Positions 44,178-53,848 of a stretch of DNA of 64,000 nt are shown one piece after another (within the stretch, counting starts at the first letter, position 1; every line of letters begins with the position of its first letter). The position numbers were made by a program, and so were the translations under genes. The notes beneath the pieces were generated by a model. It made no database searches. It was given only the letters and a program-made list of their open reading frames with translations, and was not told where the DNA came from. The stretch is taken from NCBI RefSeq assembly GCF_040358255.1, contig NZ_CP132938.1, positions 3,596,001 to 3,660,000 on the forward strand, read 5' to 3'. Source of the DNA: Tunturibacter gelidoferens. Its GTDB lineage: Bacteria; Acidobacteriota; Terriglobia; Terriglobales; Acidobacteriaceae.

Positions 44178-47100
44178 ATGGACCAGTTTCTGGTTGGCCT
44201 GGACGTAGGTTCTACAACCGTTAAAGCGATTGTGGTCGATGCCGCGTCTGACAAGACCATCTGGCAGGACTACCAGCGTCACGAGACACGCCAACCAGAA
44301 AAAGTCCTCGAGTTCCTGCGCCGCATGGAAGCGGACACCGGAATCTCACCGGGTAATACACGCATCTTCATCACAGGATCCGGCGGGGGAACAATCGCCG
44401 AGATGATCGGTGCGAAGTTCGTCCAGGAGGTCCATGCTGTCTCACTCGCAGTCGAAAAACTTCATCCCGAGGTGTACTCCGTCATCGAGTTAGGCGGACA
44501 GGACGCGAAGATCATTGTCTTCAAAGACGACGAAGAGACGGGCCGCAAGAAGAAGATCCCATCGATGAACGACAAATGCGCCGGCGGCACAGGAGCGGTC
44601 ATCGACAAGATCAACGCCAAGCTGAAAATTCCTGCAGCAGAGCTCGCAAATCAGGGATACCACGACATCAAGCTGCACAAGGTAGCAGGGAAGTGCGGTG
44701 TCTTTGCTGAAACCGACATCAACGGCCTGCAGAAAACCGGCACCCCTTCGGACGAACTGATGGCCTCGCTCTTTGAAGCCATCGTGCTGCAAAATCTCAG
44801 CGTCCTAACTCGCGGGCACACGCTCCGTCCCCACGTCCTTCTGCTTGGTGGCCCGAACGGTTTCATCCGCGGCATGCGCGAAGCGTGGCAGACCAACATT
44901 CCGCGTATGTGGAAGGAGCGCAAGGTTGAGATTCCCGACGGCATGACTCCCGAAGAGTTGATCAAAGTCCCTGAAAACGCCCAATACTTCGCGGCTCTGG
45001 GATCGGTCGAGTTCGGTAGAGAGGAAGAGTCAGAGGTAGGACGATATCTTGGCGCCGACAAGCTTGTCTATTACATCGACTACGGTCGCGCAGAAGAGAA
45101 GGCCATATCAGGAGGAAAGGGCCTCGTCGCAGAGGACGCAGAACTCGTTGCCTTCAAGTCCGAGTACAAGAGAAAGAAGTTCACCCCGGCGGAGTTTCTG
45201 CCAGGTCAAGTCGTCTCCGGATTCGTCGGAATCGATGGCGGTTCCACTTCGACTAAGGCAGTCGTACTCGGTACGGATGGAGAGATTCTCTGCAAGACCT
45301 ACCAGCTTTCAAACGGCAATCCGATTCAGGATACGATCGAGATGTTTGAGCATCTCCGCGAACAGATCGAGAGCAAGGGCGCAACCCTCGAGGTGCTCGG
45401 CGTCGGCTCAACCGGCTACGCAAAGGACATCATCAAGGATGTCTTAAACGCAGATGTGGCGCTCGTCGAAACCGTGGCCCATACAGAATCAGCGCTGAAA
45501 TTCTATGAAGATCCCCACGTCATCGTGGATGTGGGGGGCCAGGACATCAAACTCATCGTCCTAAAAGACGGTCGCGTAAAAGACTTCAAACTAAACACTC
45601 AGTGCTCAGCAGGGAACGGATACTTCCTGCAATCGACTGTCGAGGGATTCGGCATGAAAGTCGAGGAGTTCGCCGATCTGGCCTTCTCCGCAAAATCAAT
45701 GCCATCCTTCGGCTACGGTTGCGCTGTCTTCATGCAGTCGGACATCGTTAACTTCCAACGTCAAGGCTGGCGCTCGGAGGAGATCCTCGCAGGTCTAGCA
45801 GATGTGCTACCCAAAAATGTCTTTCTATACGTAGCCAGCATCCCAAATCTGGCAGCTCTCGGTTCACGTTTCGTGCTTCAAGGCGGAACGCAAAATAATC
45901 TCGCCGTAGTCAAAGCCGAAGTGGACTTCATCAAATCAAGCTTCCGCGCCAACGGCAAAGAGCCGGAGATCATCGTGCACGAGCACTGTGGCGAATCCGG
46001 CGCAATCGGTGCGGCCCAGGAGTCTCTGCGTCTCTGGCGCAACGGTCGGAAAACCACATTCGTCGGCCTCGAAGCTGTCGCGAACATTCGCTATCGCACT
46101 ACGCGCAACGAAGACACGCGCTGCTACTTCTGCAAAAACAACTGCCTTAGAACCTTCATCGACGTCGACGTAACCGGACAACAAAACTCCGAACACTCTC
46201 ACCCCCATGCTGTCCATGAAGATCGTGCTGCCACTCCGGCAGAAGTTGCGGAGGTCATGAATACTCTGCCGCCGCTCGAACAAATCGAAGCCAATCTCCC
46301 TCCCGTCGAATCTCACGGGTCATGCAGCACAAGTGGAAGCCTCAGTTCGCCATCTGTGTTCAAGGCCAAGATCGAGCCTCTCGTTCAGATCCAACTTGCG
46401 CCCGGATCAAGCAAAGTGGTCGAACTACCAAAGCCCGTAGAATTCCAGCCTCGTAAAACCAAAGTTCCTCTACGAAAGGGTGAACAGCGTCTGATCATCG
46501 CAACCTGCGAAAAGGGAACCGTAGAAGATCTCGACGAGATGAAGGACATCAAGGCCGACATCGACGAAATCAAAGCCGTCAATCCGAACTACGTCGACAT
46601 CGCGGCCCACGATGTCTTCCGTCAACGTGACGTGGGGGTTGTCTCGGACCCATTGCCGTCCACCAAAGGTCTGTTCATCTCAAAGGCCACTAAAGAACGA
46701 GTCGCTCGAATGACGCAGCGTAAAGATTTCCGCGTCGGGATCCCACGTCTCCTGAATACCTACACCTACGCGCCATTCTTCAACGCATACTTCACTAGTC
46801 TAGGACTGAAATCCGAAAACATAATCTACTCCGATTACACGACTCCCGAGCTATACCGCGCGGGCGCAAGTCGAGGCGCCATCGATCCCTGCTACCCATC
46901 GAAGATCGGGATCGCTCACGTCTATAACTTACTAGCTGCCAAGCACACGAAGAAGCCTCTTCACGCAATCTGGTTCCCAATGTACGACGTACTGCATTCG
47001 CATCTCGTAAATCTAACCGGTTCGAACGCCTGCCCGACCGTGACCGCAACACCGGAGACGGTCAAAGCTGCCTTCACCAAAGAGAGCGACATCTTTGCCG

Positions 47101-47891
47101 AAAACAATGTCCTCTACCTCGATCCAATCCTGAACCTCCAGGACGAAAAAATCTGCGCGGACCAGATGTTCAAGACCTGGGGCCCCATCCTCGGCCTCAC
47201 CAGGGAAGAGAACGAGCGGGCCATCGCCGTAGGCTTCAAATCTCTGCACGAGTGCGAAGCCGACATCCGGCGACAAGCGCGTGAGACGCTCGACCAGCTC
47301 GAACGCGAAGACCGCATTGGCATCGTCATGCTGGGTCGCGTCTACCACCACGACCCAGGCCTGAACCACGAGATCATGGAGGAGTTTCAGAAGCTCGGCT
47401 ACCCGGTCTTCTCACAGAGCACCTTGCCTCTCGACGAAGACCTGCTTGACCGTCTCTTCGGAGAAGAGGTTCGTGCAGGTCTTATCACCCATCCCCTCGA
47501 CATCAGTGATGTGTGGAAGAATCGCTACTCGACCAGCACCAACCATAAGGTGTGGGCAGCGAAGTTCACGGCTCGCCATCCAAATCTGGTCGCTCTCGAG
47601 GTCTCAAGCTTCAAATGCGGTCACGACGCCCCGATCTACGGGGTCATCGAAGGCATCATCGAACAGTCAGGCACACCCTATTTCTCCTTCAAAGATCTAG
47701 ATGAAAACAAACCCTCTGGTTCAATCCGTATTCGCGTTGAGACGATCGACTACTTCCTGCGTCGTTATCGCGAAGACATTGTCAAACGACGAAACGCGGA
47801 GTCTAATATCGAAACACAGATCGCCGCCTTCGAGCAGTCCCTCCGTAGTCAAACAGGGAATCACTACGAGATGGCAGTTGCAGGAGACTGA
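44178..47891 (+). CDS. Fused double BadF/BadG/BcrA/BcrD-type ATPase with activase-related C-terminal domain
   Basis: A 1237-residue protein. The first ASKHA ATPase domain (residues 1-265) has GLDVGSTTVK, ELGGQDAK and cluster cysteines C134 (NDKCAGGTG) and C173 (GKCGVFAE). The second (about 350-640) has GIDGGSTSTK, DVGGQDIK, NTQCSAGNG and YGCAVFMQ. A CYFCKNNC motif and a Glu/Pro-rich linker follow, then a C-terminal domain with DPCYPSKI, GSNACPT and CGHDAP, as in the DUF2229/COG3580 family. In HgdC one [4Fe-4S] is held between two monomers by two Cys from each; here both halves are in one chain. It should drive ATP-dependent low-potential electron transfer to its partner. GAGGAG stands just upstream of the ATG. 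Confidence 0.9.
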   Translation: MDQFLVGLDVGSTTVKAIVVDAASDKTIWQDYQRHETRQPEKVLEFLRRMEADTGISPGNTRIFITGSGGGTIAEMIGAKFVQEVHAVSLAVEKLHPEVYSVIELGGQDAKIIVFKDDEETGRKKKIPSMNDKCAGGTGAVIDKINAKLKIPAAELANQGYHDIKLHKVAGKCGVFAETDINGLQKTGTPSDELMASLFEAIVLQNLSVLTRGHTLRPHVLLLGGPNGFIRGMREAWQTNIPRMWKERKVEIPDGMTPEELIKVPENAQYFAALGSVEFGREEESEVGRYLGADKLVYYIDYGRAEEKAISGGKGLVAEDAELVAFKSEYKRKKFTPAEFLPGQVVSGFVGIDGGSTSTKAVVLGTDGEILCKTYQLSNGNPIQDTIEMFEHLREQIESKGATLEVLGVGSTGYAKDIIKDVLNADVALVETVAHTESALKFYEDPHVIVDVGGQDIKLIVLKDGRVKDFKLNTQCSAGNGYFLQSTVEGFGMKVEEFADLAFSAKSMPSFGYGCAVFMQSDIVNFQRQGWRSEEILAGLADVLPKNVFLYVASIPNLAALGSRFVLQGGTQNNLAVVKAEVDFIKSSFRANGKEPEIIVHEHCGESGAIGAAQESLRLWRNGRKTTFVGLEAVANIRYRTTRNEDTRCYFCKNNCLRTFIDVDVTGQQNSEHSHPHAVHEDRAATPAEVAEVMNTLPPLEQIEANLPPVESHGSCSTSGSLSSPSVFKAKIEPLVQIQLAPGSSKVVELPKPVEFQPRKTKVPLRKGEQRLIIATCEKGTVEDLDEMKDIKADIDEIKAVNPNYVDIAAHDVFRQRDVGVVSDPLPSTKGLFISKATKERVARMTQRKDFRVGIPRLLNTYTYAPFFNAYFTSLGLKSENIIYSDYTTPELYRAGASRGAIDPCYPSKIGIAHVYNLLAAKHTKKPLHAIWFPMYDVLHSHLVNLTGSNACPTVTATPETVKAAFTKESDIFAENNVLYLDPILNLQDEKICADQMFKTWGPILGLTREENERAIAVGFKSLHECEADIRRQARETLDQLEREDRIGIVMLGRVYHHDPGLNHEIMEEFQKLGYPVFSQSTLPLDEDLLDRLFGEEVRAGLITHPLDISDVWKNRYSTSTNHKVWAAKFTARHPNLVALEVSSFKCGHDAPIYGVIEGIIEQSGTPYFSFKDLDENKPSGSIRIRVETIDYFLRRYREDIVKRRNAESNIETQIAAFEQSLRSQTGNHYEMAVAGD

Positions 47892-47983
47892 TTCCCGCCA
47901 ATCACCCAGATACGCTCGGCAGATCCTGCACCTTGAAGTAAATTTGAGGTGTTGGTTCCAGCCAAATCGAAGGCGTTCTGGTT

Positions 47984-49276
47984 ATGGCACACAGACACAC
48001 AAGTCGCGTCGCCCGCAGCGGGAGAAGTCTATTCCTGATGCTGGCGCTTCCCTTGACGGGGACGGGACAGACTTCACCACCTCAAACTCCCGCACCGAAC
48101 CACGCTGTCGTCACCAACTCGTCGCCGGCCAATTCAGGAAGTGACACAGACAGCTGTTTCGTTCATCGAGTAACCAGCCTTCCAGGAAGTCATCGGTTCG
48201 CAAGTGATTTTATCGAAGCCATAGCCAGCGACCCCGATCCTGACGCCAGCGATCCCGACGTAATTTGGGGTCTTACTGCAGACCTCAGCAGTGAGGTCCC
48301 GTCCCAGGATCGAGCCATGTACATCTCGAAATCTACCAATGGCGGCGCGACATGGACTCAGATCGCACGAGTGGATTCCAGATACTTCGATGCGCGCATC
48401 GGTGAAGGGCTGCGTAACGGATTTATTGTGTCTCCTGGTGGAACCTACTTTGTGATCACAACGCAACGGGGAGCCTTTCAGGTATTTCCTCAACCAAATA
48501 AATCGGATAGCTTGGTGAAACCTATTGTCGGTCCTCGCGTTCCTGATTCACCTCCCAAGACGCCCATTACGAAAAAAGCAGGTGATCCCATCAGGGCAAA
48601 TGTGGTCGAACTAACGGCCGACGGAAATCATCTCATTATCGGTTATGGCTACTTTGACCGCGAGCCTCAGCTCTTCCGCTACCACAAAGATAAAGATGAA
48701 TCATGGATCGAAGAAGGGCCCATCCTTCATCTTCCAACCAAGATGGATCTTCTCTCCGCCCAGTTTGATGATTCAAAAAAACTGGATCCAGGCTTCCTCT
48801 ATGTGGGAACCGGCGATCAGGTCTATCTTCTCAACCTCCACTCCATGAAATGGAGCCGCATCGAGGGAGTGGGCCCTGACTCTGCGATCCATGGAATGAG
48901 TGTCGTGGGCGGTCTTCATTTAGCTGCATGCTGGGGTGTCTATAACCCTTCAGGTCCGGGCACCGTAAGGAGAGTCACCAATGCAAGATTTCTACTGCAC
49001 AGAACCACAGATGAAACAGGTTCCAACGTTCGGGCCTACAGCATAGAGGTCGACCCGTCCAAACCAAACCGAGAGGTCGTGACCTCGCTCACAGGCGTCT
49101 ACACCAGTCAGGACAGTGGTGAAAGCTGGAGGAGGCTCAACGATCTCCCAGAAGAGGAGTTCCGCTCCGCACACTTCAACTCCGACGGAACCATTCTTGT
49201 CTCTGGAATAGCGGGTACGTTCCTGGCTAATCCATTCTCAGACGCTTGCTCGCCCCATCTGAAGATCCGCCAGTAG
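47984..49276 (+). CDS. Secreted Asp-box (BNR/sialidase-like) beta-propeller protein
   Basis: A 430-residue protein with a basic N-terminus and a hydrophobic signal (SLFLMLALPLTGTGQ), then a region with Asp-box motifs: STNGGATWTQI near residue 118 and SQDSGESWRRL near residue 378. Between them lie strand-rich repeats of propeller type (NHLIIGYGYF, GFLYVGTGDQVYLLNL). Asp boxes mark turns of beta-propellers and occur in sialidases but also in many non-enzymatic secreted proteins; no sialidase Arg triad is evident. Probably exported; role unknown. It starts 92 bases after the activase gene and could be read through from that operon, though nothing functional connects them. Confidence 0.75.
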   Translation: MAHRHTSRVARSGRSLFLMLALPLTGTGQTSPPQTPAPNHAVVTNSSPANSGSDTDSCFVHRVTSLPGSHRFASDFIEAIASDPDPDASDPDVIWGLTADLSSEVPSQDRAMYISKSTNGGATWTQIARVDSRYFDARIGEGLRNGFIVSPGGTYFVITTQRGAFQVFPQPNKSDSLVKPIVGPRVPDSPPKTPITKKAGDPIRANVVELTADGNHLIIGYGYFDREPQLFRYHKDKDESWIEEGPILHLPTKMDLLSAQFDDSKKLDPGFLYVGTGDQVYLLNLHSMKWSRIEGVGPDSAIHGMSVVGGLHLAACWGVYNPSGPGTVRRVTNARFLLHRTTDETGSNVRAYSIEVDPSKPNREVVTSLTGVYTSQDSGESWRRLNDLPEEEFRSAHFNSDGTILVSGIAGTFLANPFSDACSPHLKIRQ

Positions 49277-49379
49277 ATAGCTCTATCCGCGTTGCTCGCC
49301 TTCGAATCATCATTCTCGCTTTCCCGAGCAAGATCTCTCAAACACAGGGATTGCAGCAAGCTAAGGATTACGCCAGATT

Positions 49380-49493
49380 ACATATGAGCAAGCCGACCGG
49401 TTGGCAGCGCTGAAGGGTTTCACTAGGACATACATCGTCCATTCGAACAACAATCCCTACGCCGCTGCCGTGGAGGCGAAGGCGTTTCTCTGA
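49380..49493 (+). pseudogene. Possible 3' fragment of a lost gene
   Basis: A short frame without a start codon (TYEQADRLAALKGF, then IVHSNNNPYAAAVEAKAFL, stop TGA) looks protein-like. It is directly preceded by a stop in the same frame at 49362. It may be the tail of a deleted gene; I cannot name it. It ends 11 bases from the convergent TonB receptor gene. Confidence 0.25.
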
Positions 49494-49503
49494 GGAGAAT
49501 GCC

Positions 49504-52500
49504 TCAGAACTTAACCTTCAGAGCAAACTGACCGAAGCGACGCTCATCGTTCGCACCACCATTGACGCCACCTTTCTTTGCCTGGATAGGGATGGTTGCG
49601 CCATCATAGCCGTAGTTGGCAACGTCGTTATTGGACTCAGTAATGTAAAGGTTATGGTGGTTGAAGATATCAAAGCCTTCTGCTCTCAATTCAATCTCAA
49701 TACCTTCTCTAATCAGAAGGCTTTTACTTGCCGCAAGATCGAAGTTCCACGCGCCAGGTCCGGAGAACGCGTTCCGATGAGTCATTGCAAAGGGATATGG
49801 CCCGAAGTCGGATATCCCACCCAGAGCCGGATTTCCGTAGCTTACGGCTGCCGGTAAAGAGACCAGGTCGTAGAGGTTCGCGCCGGAGCCATTCTTATCT
49901 TTCGCTTTTGTGAAACTGTAGTTCGAGATGGTTGTGCCCGGCGTGTAGCGAGGTATGCCGACCCCGGCGCTGCGGTTCAGCGAGTTACTGCTATCTGAGA
50001 CCGTGAATGGCGTTCCAGTGCGGACAGTGTAAATACCAGTCACCTCATATCCTCCCAGGAGTCTCCCGGCGAAGGAGTGATTATTTTTAAACCACTGGGT
50101 TCTGTAAATCGGCGCCAAAACGAATCGCTGACGGATGTCAAAGTCAGATGCCCCATGGTCCAGTCCAGGATTGAAGGGATCGAGATAACCAAGATTCCCA
50201 ATGCCATTCACCGAGCTATTGCTCTCTGAAAACGTCGAGCTCAGATTGTCAGTCGAATGCGCGACTGTATAGTTGGCCGTGATAATGAGCCCCGTGCGTT
50301 CGAGATCTGTCATCTGAAAACCAAGGTTCAAGCCGTTGTAGTAAGAATCTCCCTCACTCCCACGATTATTGATCGACCCATACTGATTATTAAGCCGCGA
50401 GTAGATGAAGTTGCCGCTAGCGTCCTGAACAAGGTCGCCGAGATAGACGTTCCCGGCGCCAAGCATGTTGTAGCCCTTCACGTCGTAAAGATGTGTCCCC
50501 CGCGAACCGACATAAGCGACGGATGCAACGACGTTATTCGCGAGCTGCCTCTCAACCGTCAGGCTATAAAACTGCGTTGCCGCCGTACGAATGTTTTCAT
50601 CTACATTTCTCAAGCTGGTTGGCGGAAGCGGGACCGTTCCGCTGGAGCCGCCAATGGGACCAGCGTTGTTCGTCGTTATAGGCGAGGGTGTCGTGATCTG
50701 GACCACGGCGTAGTTGGGAGGATTCTGGATGACATTGAACGTCACATTTCCAAAGTTCCTCTCGTAAGCTATTCCATATCCGCCACGCAGACTTGTCTTG
50801 CCATCACCGTTGATGTCGTAAGCAAAGCCGATACGAGGTCCCACAGTGCCGTACTGCGGATTCCACAATTTACCGATCGGACTATTAGGAGCCGTGAACA
50901 CCTGGCCACTACGAATCTGTTCTTGAAGCGTAGCACCAGGGCCGTAGTAGAAGTTGGCATCGAGGTCCTGCTTATTGTTGTGCTGAATCCCGTAGTATTC
51001 GTAGCGCACACCATAGTTGAGCGTGAAGCGCGGTGTGATCTTCCATGCATCCTGCGCGTACACCGCCCAGTCCTTGAACCGGTCGCTACGGGCAAAGTTC
51101 GGTTGCGACGCGGGTAGAGTGATCTGGCATTGCGGCGTCTGGACCAGATCGCCAGTCGCGTAGTCCCGTACACAAGGCAGCGCTCCTTGTGGGTCAACGG
51201 CGCCCTCAAAGATCGAGAGCGTGCCGTTCAAAAAGTTATCCAGTCCCGTTGGAGCACTTGTACCGATCCCCTCAACTGCCTGCGCATAGGCGCCATAGGT
51301 GATGTTGTTCTGGATATAAAGCAATTGAGTACCGGCCTTGAAGGAGTGTTGACCCTTCGTCCAGTCGATGTCCTGGCTTATCTGGACAGTATTCTGTGGT
51401 CCTCCGGATGGAAGTCCTCCTGTTCCTTCAAACTGACTGTAGAAGCCAGGAAACTGAACCAGATTTCCTCCAATCGTCGCATTGTTATAAAGAAATAAGG
51501 TAGGGGTGTGCTGCTGCGACGTATCGAACGGTTGACTTAGCGTGTGACGAGTAAAGCTCAACTTCGTGCTGGACACCAGGGAACCGGAAAACTCGTGCGT
51601 CAGACCGAAGAGAGCGGCGTTATCCCGCTCGGAACTCCCAACGTTATATTGCGAGTACGGCGTACTGAACATGGCGCCAGTCTCATCCAGCTCGTTGTAA
51701 AAGACATACCGCCCGTACATCTGAGTTCTTGGGGTTGCATTAAAATCCACACGTCCAATCAAGTAATACGTGTTCTGCGGAGAGCCACCTCCGGCGTTGG
51801 TAGGAGAAGTGAACGGAGCTATTCCGAACACCGGCGTGCTTCCCGACAAAAGATCAAACGGCCCACCAGCAGTCGGAGTCACACCCGAAGCCACTACGTC
51901 GTCCTTGCTCAACGTCTGGGTAAAAGCCGGAGCCGGAGAACCATATTGCGTGAAGAAGGCCTGCGTGGCCGAATTGGAGGCCGCCAAGAACTGCGGCGTC
52001 GGCACCAACGAGATCTGATTGCCCGCGCTACGCACCCTCACCCACTCAGTACTCTGGAAGAAGAACAGTCGATCTTTCAAGATTGGTCCACCGACGTCGT
52101 AGCCAAACTGGTTGCGCGTATAGCCGCCCTTCGGCACCCCACTCTGCGCATTCTGAACAGTATTGGCAGTATAGGCCGCCAAGCGATTGAACTCCCAGGC
52201 GCCCCCATGAAATCGATTGGTCCCCGATTTGGTAACGACGCTGACGACACCGCCTGACGCGCGACCGTACTGTGGCTCAAAGTTGCTGGTCGTAATGCGA
52301 TACTCCTGCACCGCATCGATCGGCACCGTGACCTCGGGGCCGGTCACGTAGGAGTCAACATTCTCAACCCCATCCAACAGGATCTCTGTGCCACTGGACC
52401 GTTGGCCGTTGAGCGAATATCCAACGCCACGCGTCGTGTCATTCTGATCGCCGGTGGTCTTTGTCGCGCCACTCTGCGCTACTTTGTCTCCAGAGCTGAT

Positions 52501-52998
52501 ATTGCCGGAGATCGAGACAAAATCGTAGGGATTGCGAGTAAGGCTGGGCAGCTCCGAGACCTGGACACTGCTCACGATCTGCGACACTTCCTGAGTCTGC
52601 GTATTGACGGTCGTCCCGCCCTGATCAATCACGGTCACTGTCTGTTGCGCACCACTGAGAGCGAACTTTATCGGAACCGTCGCGTGCCCACCAACAGTGA
52701 CTTCGACCCGCGCCTCAAACCGCTGAAAGCCTGGAGCGTCCGCCCTGACCGTATAAATGCCGGCAGCCACAGGAGGAAACGTGTACTCGCCACTATGATT
52801 CGTAGTCACCGTCCGTTCAGCGTTTGTCCCCGTATTGGTGAGCGTTACCGTAGCATCGGAGACGAGAGCCCCACTTTGATCGACCGCTAGTCCCGACACG
52901 ATGCCGGAATCGGTCTGCGCTGTTAGCAGAGCTGGAGAAACAGACAGGAAAAGCAGGACGAAAAGAATCGACGCGTGAACCGAGATGCGTTTGAACAT
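49504..52998 (-). CDS. TonB-dependent receptor with carboxypeptidase-regulatory-like domain (Oar-like)
   Basis: A 1164-residue outer-membrane protein: signal peptide (ILFVLLFLSVSPALLTAQ), an N-terminal carboxypeptidase-regulatory-like domain at about residues 30-115 (GLAVDQSGALVSDATVTLTN), a plug region (VSELPSLTRNPYDFVSISG, LNGQRSSGTEILLDGVENVD), and a long beta barrel ending in aromatic F. This is the Oar-like receptor type that is greatly expanded in Acidobacteriota, thought to import oligosaccharides or other large nutrients using TonB energy. GAAGGAGTCCAGCC stands before the ATG. No TonB/ExbBD gene is near. The substrate cannot be predicted; a GH13 gene lies 24 kb away but not in an operon. 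Confidence 0.93.
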   Translation of the reverse strand: MFKRISVHASILFVLLFLSVSPALLTAQTDSGIVSGLAVDQSGALVSDATVTLTNTGTNAERTVTTNHSGEYTFPPVAAGIYTVRADAPGFQRFEARVEVTVGGHATVPIKFALSGAQQTVTVIDQGGTTVNTQTQEVSQIVSSVQVSELPSLTRNPYDFVSISGNISSGDKVAQSGATKTTGDQNDTTRGVGYSLNGQRSSGTEILLDGVENVDSYVTGPEVTVPIDAVQEYRITTSNFEPQYGRASGGVVSVVTKSGTNRFHGGAWEFNRLAAYTANTVQNAQSGVPKGGYTRNQFGYDVGGPILKDRLFFFQSTEWVRVRSAGNQISLVPTPQFLAASNSATQAFFTQYGSPAPAFTQTLSKDDVVASGVTPTAGGPFDLLSGSTPVFGIAPFTSPTNAGGGSPQNTYYLIGRVDFNATPRTQMYGRYVFYNELDETGAMFSTPYSQYNVGSSERDNAALFGLTHEFSGSLVSSTKLSFTRHTLSQPFDTSQQHTPTLFLYNNATIGGNLVQFPGFYSQFEGTGGLPSGGPQNTVQISQDIDWTKGQHSFKAGTQLLYIQNNITYGAYAQAVEGIGTSAPTGLDNFLNGTLSIFEGAVDPQGALPCVRDYATGDLVQTPQCQITLPASQPNFARSDRFKDWAVYAQDAWKITPRFTLNYGVRYEYYGIQHNNKQDLDANFYYGPGATLQEQIRSGQVFTAPNSPIGKLWNPQYGTVGPRIGFAYDINGDGKTSLRGGYGIAYERNFGNVTFNVIQNPPNYAVVQITTPSPITTNNAGPIGGSSGTVPLPPTSLRNVDENIRTAATQFYSLTVERQLANNVVASVAYVGSRGTHLYDVKGYNMLGAGNVYLGDLVQDASGNFIYSRLNNQYGSINNRGSEGDSYYNGLNLGFQMTDLERTGLIITANYTVAHSTDNLSSTFSESNSSVNGIGNLGYLDPFNPGLDHGASDFDIRQRFVLAPIYRTQWFKNNHSFAGRLLGGYEVTGIYTVRTGTPFTVSDSSNSLNRSAGVGIPRYTPGTTISNYSFTKAKDKNGSGANLYDLVSLPAAVSYGNPALGGISDFGPYPFAMTHRNAFSGPGAWNFDLAASKSLLIREGIEIELRAEGFDIFNHHNLYITESNNDVANYGYDGATIPIQAKKGGVNGGANDERRFGQFALKVKF

Positions 52999-53848
52999 GG
53001 CTGGACTCCTTCAAGTGTTGATGCGAGCCGGCCTTCCGTTCCGACTCCGAATCATCGCAAAATGGAAGGCTTCAAGGCCTTCGTATCGTTGACTTCAAGT
53101 CACATCTGAGCCACTCGTAGCGAAGGCAGTTACTGCTCGTGCCGCGTGCTGTTTCGCACTCTCCCGGAGCATGGATCGTCTTGCAAGGCAAACAGATTCA
53201 CAACCCGCAACCCGGTGCAGTGCATTATGTGCCTAACTTCTGGGTCAACAACAGCGTTGTGACGAGTGCCCCGCAGAATGTGACAAACGGCAGAATCTGC
53301 GGGTCGATTTGCAGGTGACGAATCTCCGCGCACCGAGAACTGATTACTGCGACTGATGACTGATGGGAGACGCCGCCTGCGGAAAGGATTCAACAGTTCA
53401 TTTATTCTCCGCCGACTCACATTCTTCCCGAATTTAGCTAGCTTCGTCACTCCGCGCCGCTATCCGTCACATGTCAGCTAGTCAGCACACATTTCAGATG
53501 TATGGTTGCACAGTAAGTTCCTGTGTCGAGGCCAGTGACTTATTGTCAGAAAAATTATTCAGCGGAACCGATAACTACACTTCCGCCTCTCAACGAAATT
53601 GCCAGGCAGACAAGAGCGGCGCGATTACATTAGTTCCAATTATGTGACGAGTTGCTCCTGGCCACGATCAACAGCATGCCAGTGTCGTTGAGTTGTCTTT
53701 GCAGGTGACGAGTGATCCCATAATCATGAAACCAACCGATCACCCGCCCGTAATCGCGCAAGTCTATGTAGCGCCGGCTACGCTTCATGGGATGTAGTTA
53801 GTTGAAAGACCCAGAGACATGGCCAGATCCCACAAGCTGGAGGAAATC
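52999..53848. other. Long upstream region between the divergent TonB receptor and Sel1 genes
   Basis: About 850 bases with no convincing gene; a 106-codon minus-strand frame at 53130-53450 has no family resemblance. The left edge is the leader of the TonB receptor, including a small hairpin (GAAGGC/GCCTTC, 53065-53082). The motif GTGACGA recurs at 53259, 53315, 53644 and 53705, and a 14-base direct repeat TTTGCAGGTGACGA occurs at 53308-53321 and 53698-53711. Both receptor and Sel1 gene promoters must lie here; none is obvious. Confidence 0.5.

Noticed and set aside
50257..51117. 286-codon plus-strand frame
   Set aside because: Antisense to the TonB receptor barrel; no domain recognised.
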